Positions 27,051-35,243 of a stretch of DNA of 64,000 nucleotides are shown in pieces. Both the position numbers and the translations under genes were made by a program. Origin of the DNA: Streptomyces sp. SLBN-31 (GTDB taxonomy: Bacteria > Actinomycetota > Actinomycetes > Streptomycetales > Streptomycetaceae). Under the pieces are notes generated by a model. The model was not told where the DNA came from. It was given only the letters and a program-made list of their open reading frames with translations, and searched no databases. The DNA lies in NCBI RefSeq assembly GCF_006715395.1, contig NZ_VFNC01000002.1, forward strand, positions 372,001 through 436,000. The letters run 5' to 3'. How positions within the stretch are numbered: the stretch's first letter is position 1; each line of letters opens with the position of its first letter.

Positions 27051-28277
27051 ATGTCCACCGCGCAACAGGTCCCCGACATCCTCTCGCCCGAGTTCTCCGC
27101 GAACCCCTACAGCGCCTACCGCGTCATGCGAGAAACGGCTCCGCTCATCTGGCACGAGCCCACCCAGAGTTACATCATCTCGCGTTACGAGGACGTGGAA
27201 CGCGTCTTCAAGGACAAGAAGAGCGAGTTCACCACCGACAACTACAACTGGCAGATCGAGCCCGTACACGGCAAGACGATCCTCCAGCTCAGCGGCCGCG
27301 AGCACGCGGTGCGGCGGGCACTGGTCGCCCCGGCGTTCCGCGGCAGCGACCTGCAGGAGAAGTTCCTGCCCGTCATCGAGCAGAACTCGCGTGCCCTGAT
27401 AGACGCCTTCCGCCACACCGGCTCCGCGGACCTGGTGGCCGATTACGCGACCCGCTTCCCCGTGAACGTGATCGCGGACATGCTGGGCCTGGACAAGGCC
27501 GACCACCTGCGCTTCCACCGCTGGTACACCTCGGTCATCGCCTTCCTCGGCAACCTCTCCGGCGACCCCGAGGTGACCGCGGCCGGTGAGCGGACCCGGG
27601 TGGAGTTCGCCGAGTACATGTTCCCCATCATCCGGGAGCGCCGCGAGAAGCCCGGCGACGACCTGCTGTCCGCGCTGTGCGCCGCCGAGGTGGACGGCGT
27701 GAAGATGAGCGACGAGGACATCAAGGCCTTCTGCAGCCTGCTGCTCGCCGCGGGCGGCGAGACCACCGACAAGGCCATCGCCAGCATCTTCGCGAACCTG
27801 TTGCTCCACCCCGACCAGCTGGCGGCCGTCCGTGAGGACCGCAGCCTGATCGCCCGCGCGTTCGCCGAGACACTGCGCTACACGCCGCCCGTCCACATGA
27901 TCATGCGGCAGTCGGCGACCGACGTCGAACTCAGCGGCGGCACCATCCCCGCCGACGCCACCGTCACCTGCCTGATCGGCGCCGCCAACCGGGACGAGAA
28001 CCGCTACGGCGACCCGGACCGGTTCGACATCTTCCGCGAGGACCTGACGTCGGCGACCGCCTTCTCGGCCGCCGCCGACCACCTCGCCTTCGCGCTCGGC
28101 CGGCACTTCTGCGTGGGCGCCCTGCTGGCCAAGGCCGAAGTGGAGACCGGCGTCGACCAACTCCTCGACGCCATGCCCGACGTGCGGCTCGCCGAGGGCT
28201 ACGACCCCGTGGAGCAGGGCGTGTTCACCCGGGGCCCGCAGTCGCTGCCGGTGCGGTTCACGCCGGTGGCCGACTGA
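27051..28277 (+). CDS. Cytochrome P450 with complete motifs
   Basis: A 408-residue soluble class I P450. The I-helix oxygen-activating word is 'LLAAGGETTDK'. The K-helix EXXR is 'ETLRY'. The heme-Cys loop is 'FALGRHFCVGA'. It starts at ATG 27051 with GGGAG upstream. It is convergent with the conservon P450, separated by a terminator. It lacks an adjacent ferredoxin and its substrate is unknown; conservons often carry a second P450, so it may be functionally linked. Confidence 0.92.
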   Translation: MSTAQQVPDILSPEFSANPYSAYRVMRETAPLIWHEPTQSYIISRYEDVERVFKDKKSEFTTDNYNWQIEPVHGKTILQLSGREHAVRRALVAPAFRGSDLQEKFLPVIEQNSRALIDAFRHTGSADLVADYATRFPVNVIADMLGLDKADHLRFHRWYTSVIAFLGNLSGDPEVTAAGERTRVEFAEYMFPIIRERREKPGDDLLSALCAAEVDGVKMSDEDIKAFCSLLLAAGGETTDKAIASIFANLLLHPDQLAAVREDRSLIARAFAETLRYTPPVHMIMRQSATDVELSGGTIPADATVTCLIGAANRDENRYGDPDRFDIFREDLTSATAFSAAADHLAFALGRHFCVGALLAKAEVETGVDQLLDAMPDVRLAEGYDPVEQGVFTRGPQSLPVRFTPVAD

Positions 28278-28292
28278 CCCCTGAGCAGAGCC

Positions 28293-28323
28293 AACGGGTG
28301 GGCGCCCCACAGCCCACCCCGTT
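28293..28323. terminator. Bidirectional terminator between the two P450 genes
   Basis: Arms AACGGGTGGGC and GCCCACCCCGTT (one extra C) flank an 8-base loop in the 63-bp convergent gap. Confidence 0.7.
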
Positions 28324-28340
28324 CCGCGCCTGCCCGGACG

Positions 28341-29603
28341 CTAGTGCACCACCGGGGTGAACTGCACCGGCAGCGAGGTCAGCCCCCGCATCCAGATGGA
28401 CGGCCGCCAGGTCAGCTCCTCCGGCTCCACCGACAACACCAGGTCGGGCAGCCGCTCCAGGAGCGTCTCGACCGCCGTACGGGCGATGACGTCGGCCAGC
28501 AGCGGAGCCGGGTAGGGGCAGCGGTGCTCGCCGTTGCTGAACGACAGATGCGCGGCGTTCTCCGCGCCGACATAGGAGTCGGGCCAGATCTGCGGGTCGG
28601 TGTTGGCCGCGGCCAGCCCGAGCACCAGACAGTCACCGGCCCGGATCTGCCGTCCGCCAAGCTGAGTGTCGCGCACCGCCCAGCGGCCGATGAAGTTCTG
28701 CGTCGGCGTGTCAAGCCACAGCACCTCGTTCAGGGCCTCGCCCACACTGAGCCGGCCGCCCGAGACGTTCAGGGCGAAGCGCTCGTCGGTGAGCAGCAGC
28801 CTGAGGGTGTTGCAGATCCAGTTGGCCGTCGGCTGCTGCGCGGCGGCGATGACGGAGATCAGGTCCTGCACGATCTCCTCGTCGGTCAGCCCGGCCGGAT
28901 GGAGCACGATCCGCGAGGTGACGTCCGGTCCGGGCCTGTCGCGCTTGTCCTTCACCAGCTGCTGGATCCGCGCGCCCACCCGCCCGTACGCGGCCACCGG
29001 GTCGTCGCCCTCCGCCGCGTCGAGGGAGATCCGCAGGTCCTCCACGAGCTGCTGGGTGTCGCTGCCGGTCGCCGGCATCCCGCACATCCGCACCGCGGCG
29101 CGCATCGCCAGGGCGTGCGCGTACGCGCTCATCAGCTCCGCCTGGCCGCTGCCGGCGAAGTCCGAGATGAGCCGGTCGGCGATCTGCTGGCAGTCGCGGG
29201 CCAGCTCGAACTGGTCGACGCCCTCCAGCGCGTCCGTGATCACCCCCGCCCGCCGCCGGTGCTCCTCGCCCTCGGTGAACAGCACCGACGGCTGGTACCC
29301 GACGAACGGCAGCAGCGGCCAGTCGGCCGGGATGTGCTCCCACTGGTTCCAGCGGCGCGAGTCCCGGGCGAACAGCTCGTCGTGACTGGTCACGTAGCTG
29401 ACCTCGGAGTAGCCGAGGACCAGCCAGGCGGGTATGTCACCGTCCAGCAGCACGGGCGCCACCGCGCCGTGGTTCCTGCGCAGCTCGCGGTAGAGCTGCG
29501 ACGGCGTCTGCTGGTACTCCAGACCTGCCAGGCGCACCGCCCCGGGGTGGGCGGGGCAGCCCGCGGGAGCCTCGGGCGGGGAGGAGGATCCGGCGTCGGT
29601 CAC
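28341..29603 (-). CDS. CYP157-like cytochrome P450 of the conservon, lacking EXXR
   Basis: A 420-residue P450. The heme-binding loop 'FSNGEHRCPYPA' is intact, with Cys ligand. In the K-helix, where EXXR should be, the sequence is 'NEVLWLDTPTQN', giving E-x-x-W. Loss of EXXR is a documented feature of the CYP157 family, encoded in Streptomyces conservons. The I-helix 'ISVIAAAQQPTANW' also lacks the usual acid-Thr pair. The GTG start overlaps the GTPase stop by GTGA, so it is the last gene of a five-gene unit. Confidence 0.9.
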   Translation of the reverse strand: MTDAGSSSPPEAPAGCPAHPGAVRLAGLEYQQTPSQLYRELRRNHGAVAPVLLDGDIPAWLVLGYSEVSYVTSHDELFARDSRRWNQWEHIPADWPLLPFVGYQPSVLFTEGEEHRRRAGVITDALEGVDQFELARDCQQIADRLISDFAGSGQAELMSAYAHALAMRAAVRMCGMPATGSDTQQLVEDLRISLDAAEGDDPVAAYGRVGARIQQLVKDKRDRPGPDVTSRIVLHPAGLTDEEIVQDLISVIAAAQQPTANWICNTLRLLLTDERFALNVSGGRLSVGEALNEVLWLDTPTQNFIGRWAVRDTQLGGRQIRAGDCLVLGLAAANTDPQIWPDSYVGAENAAHLSFSNGEHRCPYPAPLLADVIARTAVETLLERLPDLVLSVEPEELTWRPSIWMRGLTSLPVQFTPVVH

Positions 29604-30217
29604 GGTGTCGTCTCCCGGGTCATGGCCAGTTCGTAGAGATGGTTCACGAGGGTGATCAGCACGTCCTTGCCCGATGTCCTGACGCGCGCGTCGCAGTCGA
29701 TCAGCGGCACGTGCTCCGGCAGGGCGAGCGCCTGGCGGATCTCGTCCAGGGAGTACCGGGAGGGGTCGTCGTCGAAGCGGTTGACGGCCACGACGAAGGG
29801 CGTCTTGTGGTGTTCGAGGCGGTCGATGGCGTACCACGAGTCGTCCATCCGGCGCGTGTCGACCAGGACGACCGCGCCGAGCGTGCCGGAGAAGAGCCGG
29901 TCCCACAGGAACCAGAAGCGCTCCTGGCCGGGAGCGCCGAAGAGGTAGAGGACCATGTGCTCGTTGAGGCTGATCCGCCCGAAGTCGAAGGCCACCGTGG
30001 TGGTGGTCTTCGCCGCCACGCCGTGCGTCTCGTCGACGCCGACGCCTGCCTGGGTCATCACCTCCTCGGTGTTGAGCGGCCGGATCTCGCTGACCGAGCG
30101 GACCAGGGTCGTCTTTCCGACTCCGAATCCGCCCACGACGACGATCTTCAGGCCGGTCTCGGCAGCGTCGGCCAGGGGCGTTCGCCGGGAAGGCAGCTCA
30201 GAGGTTACGGAGCCCAT
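29600..30217 (-). CDS. cvnD: Conservon GTP-binding protein CvnD
   Basis: A 205-residue Ras-like small GTPase. The P-loop is 'VVVGGFGVGKTTLV', switch II is 'LFGAPGQERFWFLW', and N-R-x-D ('VAVNRFDDD') is the G4 box. In S. coelicolor conservons CvnD-type proteins associate with CvnA-C at the membrane like a primitive G-protein complex. The start at 30217 overlaps the DUF742 gene by 20 bp. Confidence 0.94.
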   Translation of the reverse strand: MGSVTSELPSRRTPLADAAETGLKIVVVGGFGVGKTTLVRSVSEIRPLNTEEVMTQAGVGVDETHGVAAKTTTTVAFDFGRISLNEHMVLYLFGAPGQERFWFLWDRLFSGTLGAVVLVDTRRMDDSWYAIDRLEHHKTPFVVAVNRFDDDPSRYSLDEIRQALALPEHVPLIDCDARVRTSGKDVLITLVNHLYELAMTRETTP

Positions 30218-30554
30218 GGAGCACCTCCTTGAGAAGGGCGGAATCGGGGAGCGAGGCGACGGCCTGCGCCGCGCGCGGGTGGCGGGCGGTGATGCGGCCC
30301 ATGGCGAGCAGGTCGCCGAGCAGGATGCGCACCACGGTGATGGGCAGTCCGAGCTCCGCCGCGATCTCGACGACGGCCGTGGGATGCCGGCAGAGGTCGA
30401 GGATGCGAGCGTGCTCCGACTGCATGCCGCCGGTCGGCTCGCACTCGCTGACCACCAGGGTGACCAGGTCGAAGGAGTCGTCAGCGCGGCTGCGTCCGCC
30501 CGTGACCGTGTAGAGCCGGTCGGGATCACCGGTGTCCACGGGCTTGCGGATCAC
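30198..30554 (-). CDS. cvnC: Conservon DUF742 protein CvnC
   Basis: A 118-residue protein. It has the DUF742 words 'LYTVTGGRSRADDSFDLVTLV', 'RILDLCRHPTAVVEIAAEL' and 'PITVVRILLGDLLAMG', a winged-helix-like fold. The GTG start overlaps the CvnB stop by GTGA. It bridges the sensor and GTPase in conservon complexes. Confidence 0.93.
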   Translation of the reverse strand: MIRKPVDTGDPDRLYTVTGGRSRADDSFDLVTLVVSECEPTGGMQSEHARILDLCRHPTAVVEIAAELGLPITVVRILLGDLLAMGRITARHPRAAQAVASLPDSALLKEVLHGLRNL

Positions 30555-31009
30555 GACGAGGCACTCTCCTGGACGCGGTTGCGTGGCTCGGCCCGCAGGT
30601 GCTCTCCGATCTGCTCGACCAGCTCGGTCATCTGGTGGCCGACCACGCCGGGATCGGCGTTCTCCTCGGCGAGGACCGCGAGATGGGCGCCCTCGCCGGC
30701 CTCCACGATGAACAGCAGGCCGCCGTGGAATTCGGTCATGGAGTGGCGGACGCCGCCGGTCCCGTCGCCGAACTCGACGGAGGCCCCCTGGGCGAGGGCC
30801 TGGATGCCCGAGCAGATCGCCGCCAGCTGGTCCGCCTGATCGAGCGTCAGGTGCTCGGTCCAGCACAGCTTGAGGCCGTCCCGGGACAGGACGAGGGCGT
30901 GCCGCGTGCCGGGGGTGCGCTCCAGAAGGTTCTTCAGGAGCCAGACGAGGCTGTTGTCGGTGGTCTGCATGGTGGGTGATGGGGCGGTTGTGCCCGGCTG
31001 TCCGGTCAC
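30551..31009 (-). CDS. cvnB: Conservon roadblock/LC7 protein CvnB
   Basis: A 152-residue roadblock/LC7 protein, a GTPase-regulating fold. 'LVWLLKNLLERTPGTRHALV' starts the domain, and 'LLFIVEAGEGAHLAVLA' is its central strand. The GTG start at 31009 has GGAGG nine bases upstream. It is the second gene of the conservon. Confidence 0.93.
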   Translation of the reverse strand: MTGQPGTTAPSPTMQTTDNSLVWLLKNLLERTPGTRHALVLSRDGLKLCWTEHLTLDQADQLAAICSGIQALAQGASVEFGDGTGGVRHSMTEFHGGLLFIVEAGEGAHLAVLAEENADPGVVGHQMTELVEQIGEHLRAEPRNRVQESASS

Positions 31010-31091
31010 CGACCCGTTCCTCCAATCTCATGAAGTCGAGCGGGGGCATGTGCGCCAGAGCCCTGGGCGCCGTACGGGGATGGACGTGGGC

Positions 31092-32807
31092 CTAAGCGTT
31101 GGGCGGCTCGTCCTCGGGGCGGCTCCCGGAGCCGGGGCTCCCGGTGCCGGACTGGCGGCCGCGGTGGAAGGCGCCGAAGCTCGCGCCCGCGTCGCGCGGC
31201 GCGGGGCGTCCGCCCGGCCGGCCCTCGTCCCGGGCGGGGGCGTCGGCACGCGCCCTGCGCTGCTCCCGCTCCTGTTCGGCCTCGGCCATGGTGCGGCCGG
31301 GGGCGCGTACGGGCAGACCGTTGGGCGTGGAGCCCGCGGCACGCTGGTGTGTCTCGGGTTCGGGGAGGGCCGGTTGTGCGGTGGGCCGCGGCACGGTGGC
31401 GGACGGCTCAGCGGCGGGGGGTGCGGCCGGAGCGGGGCGCACGGTCCGCGGGGCGGGTTCGCGCTGCTGGGCGAGGAGTTGCAGGGGCAGGAGTACGACG
31501 ACGCCGGTGCCGCCGCGCGAGGAGGGTCGGTAGTTGACGCTGATGCCGTACTTGACGGCAAGCCGGCCGACCACGGCCAGGCCGAGCCGGGTGCCCTGCA
31601 GCGTGGCGAGGTCGGCCATCCGCCCCGACACCGCCTGCTCGGCGCGCCGCATTGCCGCGTCGGCCATCTTCAGGCCGCTGTCCTCGATGGTGACGACGAT
31701 GCCGGCGCTGCGTTCCTCGACGTACACATGGACTTCGTCGATCGGCGGCGAGAAGTTGGCCGCGTTGTCCATCAGTTCGGCGAGCAGGTGCATGACGCCT
31801 TCGGCGGCGAAGCCGGAGATCGCGGCGCTCGTCGGGCAGTGCAGGCGTACGCGCTGGTAGGCGGCGATCCGGCCGACCGCGCCGCGCAGGATGCTCTCCA
31901 TTACGATCGGCTTGTTCCAGGCGCGGCTGGCGCGGCCGCCCATGAGCAGGGCCAGCCGGTCGGTCATCAGGCCGAGCTGCGAGGTGCTGTGGTCCAGCTT
32001 CAACAGGTCGCCGAAGACCTCCTCGCCGTGCCGCTCCTGCATGTCACGGAGGTCGGCGAGCATGCTGACGGCCTTGGCCTGCACCCGGCTGAGCGCCTTG
32101 GCCGAGGCAGCCTGCGCGGCGGCGGCCCGGCGTTCGCTCTGGGCCAGTTCGCGTACGAACGACTCGGCGGGCCGGTACAGCAACGGAAGCCTCGGCCAGT
32201 CCAGTTCGGCGAGCACCGTGTCGGCCGAGTTGCCCTCCCGCAGCATGGCGACCGCGGCGGGCAGGGTCTCGGTCGTCAGCCGTTCAAGTTCGGCGGCCCC
32301 CGTCTCCAACTCCCGCCGGATCTGCTGCCGTTCGGCGTCCAGGGCCGCGGCGTGCCGTACGTTCTGCTCCACCGTGGAGGCGAACGCGTCGACGATCAGC
32401 CGCAGTTGGGGCTCGGAGGGCATGGGTACACCGGCCAGCGTCTCACCGGCGCCCGCTCCGTCCCGCAGGCGCTTGGCGATCGCGGGCAGTGTCACGTTCC
32501 CCAGGTGGGCGGCCTCCGCGGACTGCTGCGACAACTGGGCCTTGAGGTGGGCGACTTCCGCGGCCAATACCGTGGTGGACCGGCCGGAGCGCCGGAGCAG
32601 CAGAGCGCTGGAGAGTACGGCGACCGCCACGAGGAGCCAGGCGACCAGGGCCGTTGCGACCGTCCAGGTACGGGCATCCGCGGGCGCCATCGCGACGGCG
32701 GCACCGGCAGCGGCAGCGCCCACCAGCAGTACGGCCAGAGGCGCGACCGGCACGGCACGGGGCGGCTTGACTGACCCATGCTGACTGGGCGGTGCAGGCA
32801 CTGACAT
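31092..32807 (-). CDS. cvnA: Conservon sensor histidine-kinase-like protein CvnA
   Basis: A 571-residue membrane protein. Two N-terminal transmembrane segments (residues about 21-42 and 50-71) leave little outside. A long helical linker is followed by a GHKL ATPase domain: N-box 'HLLAELMDNAANFSPP' and G-box 'IEDSGLKMAD', with 'GLAVVGRLAVKYGI'. The C-terminal 140 residues are Pro/Arg/Gly-rich and disordered. CvnA proteins bind the other conservon products; a phospho-acceptor response regulator is not encoded here. Confidence 0.94.
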   Translation of the reverse strand: MSVPAPPSQHGSVKPPRAVPVAPLAVLLVGAAAAGAAVAMAPADARTWTVATALVAWLLVAVAVLSSALLLRRSGRSTTVLAAEVAHLKAQLSQQSAEAAHLGNVTLPAIAKRLRDGAGAGETLAGVPMPSEPQLRLIVDAFASTVEQNVRHAAALDAERQQIRRELETGAAELERLTTETLPAAVAMLREGNSADTVLAELDWPRLPLLYRPAESFVRELAQSERRAAAAQAASAKALSRVQAKAVSMLADLRDMQERHGEEVFGDLLKLDHSTSQLGLMTDRLALLMGGRASRAWNKPIVMESILRGAVGRIAAYQRVRLHCPTSAAISGFAAEGVMHLLAELMDNAANFSPPIDEVHVYVEERSAGIVVTIEDSGLKMADAAMRRAEQAVSGRMADLATLQGTRLGLAVVGRLAVKYGISVNYRPSSRGGTGVVVLLPLQLLAQQREPAPRTVRPAPAAPPAAEPSATVPRPTAQPALPEPETHQRAAGSTPNGLPVRAPGRTMAEAEQEREQRRARADAPARDEGRPGGRPAPRDAGASFGAFHRGRQSGTGSPGSGSRPEDEPPNA

Positions 32808-33183
32808 TCAGCGGTCCTCGGTCCTGGGAACGGGAAACGGGAAAAGAGGGCTTGGCCGACACGCGACGGTTCGGTCCAGAGGACCGAACACCGGCTCATG
32901 CTAGTCATTCCTCCGGAGCCGGAGATCGGACAAGCTGCATAGTCCGCCCAAGATTCGATTTCGTCGCGATCACGTCGCTTCGACAGTTCGACGTGATAGA
33001 GACCGTTCCGCATCCCGAGCGCCCGACACACCCCGGATGTCCGATCAGGACGGCCCCTCCGGCCCGTCATACGACGACCGAATTCGGTCTCCAGAACGCC
33101 TTATTCACGACAGGAACGCTGGTTTTCGGCCAACTGCGTGCAGGGAAGCCACTTCACGCAGTCGCAGCAGCGGCGGTGGACAC
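32808..33183. promoter_or_regulatory. Conservon upstream region with a long palindrome
   Basis: No gene found. A perfect palindrome ATCACGTCG-N11-CGACGTGAT lies at 32969-32997, about 160 bp upstream of cvnA. The remaining bases show no clear promoter. It is a candidate operator for the conservon. Confidence 0.45.
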
Positions 33184-34194
33184 TCACCGGACCTCGAGTA
33201 CGACCTTGCCCTGGATGTGTCCTCGGGCGGCGCGCTCGTGTGCCGCCCGGGCGTCCGAGAGGGCGTACGTGCTGTCGATCGCGACGCGGACCGCGCCCTT
33301 GTCGAGCAGGCGTCCGAGTTCGGCGAGCTGCGCGCCGTTGGAGCGGACCTGCGCGGTGGAGACCCTGACGCCCAGCTTCACGGTCTCTTCCTCGTCGAAG
33401 TCCCCGGGGAAGACGGGGAACAGGGAGCCGCCGCGGGTGAGGGTGCGCAGGAAGCGGCTGCTGTCGGGGCCGCCGACGGTGTCGAGAACGAGATCGAGGT
33501 CGTGCACGAGCTCTTCGGGACGGTGGTTGGTGTAGTCGATGAACCGGTCGGCGCCGAGCTCACGCAGGAAGGTTTCGTGCGCGCCCGATGCCACGGCGGT
33601 GACATGTGCGCCCTTCCATTTCGCCAGTTGGAGCGCGAGGTGCCCGACGCCTCCGGCGGCGCCGTTGACGAGGACCCTGGTGTCGGCGTCCAGGGTCGTG
33701 GGGCGATGCCGTTCGTTCTGGAAGGGCGAGGGGTGGTCGTGGCCGACCTCGATCAGGAACTGCCATGCCGTCAGTCCGGCCATGGGTACCGCGGCGGCGT
33801 GCACATGGTCGAGGGCAGCCGGTTTGTGCGCGAGGTCCGACGCGGGCGCGGCCACGTACTCGGCGTACGCGCTGCCGCCGAAGCTGGGAAAGCGCAACAG
33901 GCCGAAGACCTCGTCGCATGGGGCGAAGCCGTCGACGTCCGGGGCGACGGCCTCGACGACGCCCGAGACGTCCGTACCCGGGATCGCCGGCAGGCCGACC
34001 GTCGACTCCTTCTCCCCCGGCATCCGGGTCAGCCCGCCGCGCAGGTACCAGTCGGGAGGATTGACGCCGGCCGCGTGCACGCGAACGAGTACCTCGCCCG
34101 GCCCCGGCTCGGGAACCGGCACCTCTTCGTACCGGAGCACTTCCGGTCCGCCATGTTCGTGGAGCCGAACGGCCTTCATCGTGTGTGTGGACAT
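33184..34194 (-). CDS. NADPH-dependent quinone oxidoreductase-like (MDR family)
   Basis: A 336-residue zinc-free medium-chain reductase. The N-terminal GroES-like domain begins 'MKAVRLHEHGGPEVLRYEEV'. The NADPH motif is 'VLVNGAAGGVGHLALQLAKW'. The usual catalytic Cys/zinc ligands are absent, as in quinone and enone reductases. It is divergent from a TetR gene with repeated operator sequences between, which suggests induction by an electrophile. Confidence 0.9.
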   Translation of the reverse strand: MSTHTMKAVRLHEHGGPEVLRYEEVPVPEPGPGEVLVRVHAAGVNPPDWYLRGGLTRMPGEKESTVGLPAIPGTDVSGVVEAVAPDVDGFAPCDEVFGLLRFPSFGGSAYAEYVAAPASDLAHKPAALDHVHAAAVPMAGLTAWQFLIEVGHDHPSPFQNERHRPTTLDADTRVLVNGAAGGVGHLALQLAKWKGAHVTAVASGAHETFLRELGADRFIDYTNHRPEELVHDLDLVLDTVGGPDSSRFLRTLTRGGSLFPVFPGDFDEEETVKLGVRVSTAQVRSNGAQLAELGRLLDKGAVRVAIDSTYALSDARAAHERAARGHIQGKVVLEVR

Positions 34195-34226
34195 CGATCT
34201 CTCCTGCCGGACTGCGGGATAGGCTT

Positions 34227-34290
34227 ATTCGGATCAGCGATCCATATAAGTGGACCACTGATCCGAATATATGGACCACTGATCCGGATA
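34227..34290. promoter_or_regulatory. Tandem TetR-type operators between oxidoreductase and TetR
   Basis: ATTCGGATCAG (34227-34237) and CTGATCCGAAT (34258-34268) form an inverted pair. The word TGGACCACTGATCCG occurs at 34251 and again at 34272, so two half-overlapping copies of the site cover the divergent promoters. Confidence 0.55.
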
Positions 34291-34303
34291 GCAAGAGGGA
34301 CCG

Positions 34304-34855
34304 ATGCGGGCCGACGCCAGGAAGAACCGCGACCACCTGCTCGCCGTCGCGGGCAGCGCCATCACCGAGCAAGGTGTCGAGGTCTCCCTGCGCGACATCG
34401 CACGCAGGGCCGACGTCGGGCTGGCGACCCTGCTGCGCCACTTCCCCACACGCGAGGCGTTGCTCGACGCACTGCTCCGCACGAGCTTCGAAGAACTCAC
34501 AGCGAAGGCGGAGGCCCTCGAGACGTCGAGCTCGCCCGAAGACGCCCTCGTCTCATGGCTCCGCGACTGCGTCGCCTGGACGACCGAATACCGGGGCGCG
34601 ACCGAACTGATGGCAGCCGCCATCGACGACCCCGAATCCGCACTCCACGCCGCGTGCGTCACCCTGCGCGCGGCCGGGGCCCGACTGCTCACCCGCGCCC
34701 AGGCCGCGGGCAAGGCGCGCGACGACATCGACGGCGCCGACCTGTTCGCGCTGATCGCCGCACTCGCCTGGCTTGGCGACCAGCCTTCGCTCGCCCCCCG
34801 CGCCGACCACCTCTTCGACGTGATCGCGGGCGCGATCCTGACGACCGGACAGTGA
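34304..34855 (+). CDS. TetR-family regulator
   Basis: A 183-residue repressor. The HTH is 'VSLRDIARRADVGLATLLRH' (residues about 27-46), followed by 'FPTREALLDALL'. The C-terminal ligand domain is variable. It starts at ATG 34304 after AAGAGGGA. It almost certainly controls the oxidoreductase at 33184-34194 and itself through the shared operators. Confidence 0.91.
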   Translation: MRADARKNRDHLLAVAGSAITEQGVEVSLRDIARRADVGLATLLRHFPTREALLDALLRTSFEELTAKAEALETSSSPEDALVSWLRDCVAWTTEYRGATELMAAAIDDPESALHAACVTLRAAGARLLTRAQAAGKARDDIDGADLFALIAALAWLGDQPSLAPRADHLFDVIAGAILTTGQ

Positions 34856-34995
34856 TCGTCCAGGTCTTGCCGCGGCCCCTTCCCGACGACTCTGACCAGG
34901 ACCGTCGGCTCGGCGAATCTCACCGATCCCGATATGCGAGATTCCCCTGTCCAGCATATGAACACCCTCTTGGGGTGAGCGCCTCCTTCTGGAAC

Positions 34996-35029
34996 GATCC
35001 CTAGCAAGCAGGTAGGAAAACTAGGGATC
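34996..35029 (+). promoter_or_regulatory. CCTA-N9-TAGG palindrome, sulfur operator candidate 1
   Basis: CCTA (35000-35003), nine bases, TAGG (35013-35016). The outer words GATCCCTAG (34996-35004) and CTAGGGATC (35021-35029) form a second perfect inverted repeat around it. It lies 25 bp upstream of the leader peptide ATG, a position for a repressor or a promoter overlap. See the copies at 46769 and 57400. Confidence 0.55.
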
Positions 35030-35040
35030 CGGGGGTGGGT

Positions 35041-35142
35041 ATGGGAGCGCGCGACCTCGCACGGCTGTCGCTGCCTTTGCTGACCTCGCGGCGTCACATC
35101 GACCTCCGTCGTACGTCGAGCGCCATCTGTTGCCCTGTCTGA
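35041..35142 (+). CDS. Sulfur-operon leader peptide 1
   Basis: 33 codons from ATG to TGA. The peptide has the signature 'LLTSRRHIDLRRTSSAICC' of short leader peptides found before sulfur-assimilation genes in Streptomyces (RRH-[IV]-D-L ... S-A-[IL]-C). It ends with adjacent cysteines. Its place 101 bp before ssuA suggests cysteine-sensitive attenuation. Confidence 0.8.
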   Translation: MGARDLARLSLPLLTSRRHIDLRRTSSAICCPV

Positions 35143-35243
35143 GGCCGTCCGCACCGCCCGGCCACCCTCAGACCAGCGCACCAGGGCTTCACGCCCCGTC
35201 GCTCCGTACGCCCTTCCCTTCCTTTTCCTGAGAGGACACCTTC

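Noticed and set aside
27039..28310. 423-codon minus-strand frame opposite the P450 gene
   Set aside because: No P450 or other domain; the plus strand carries the full P450 motifs.
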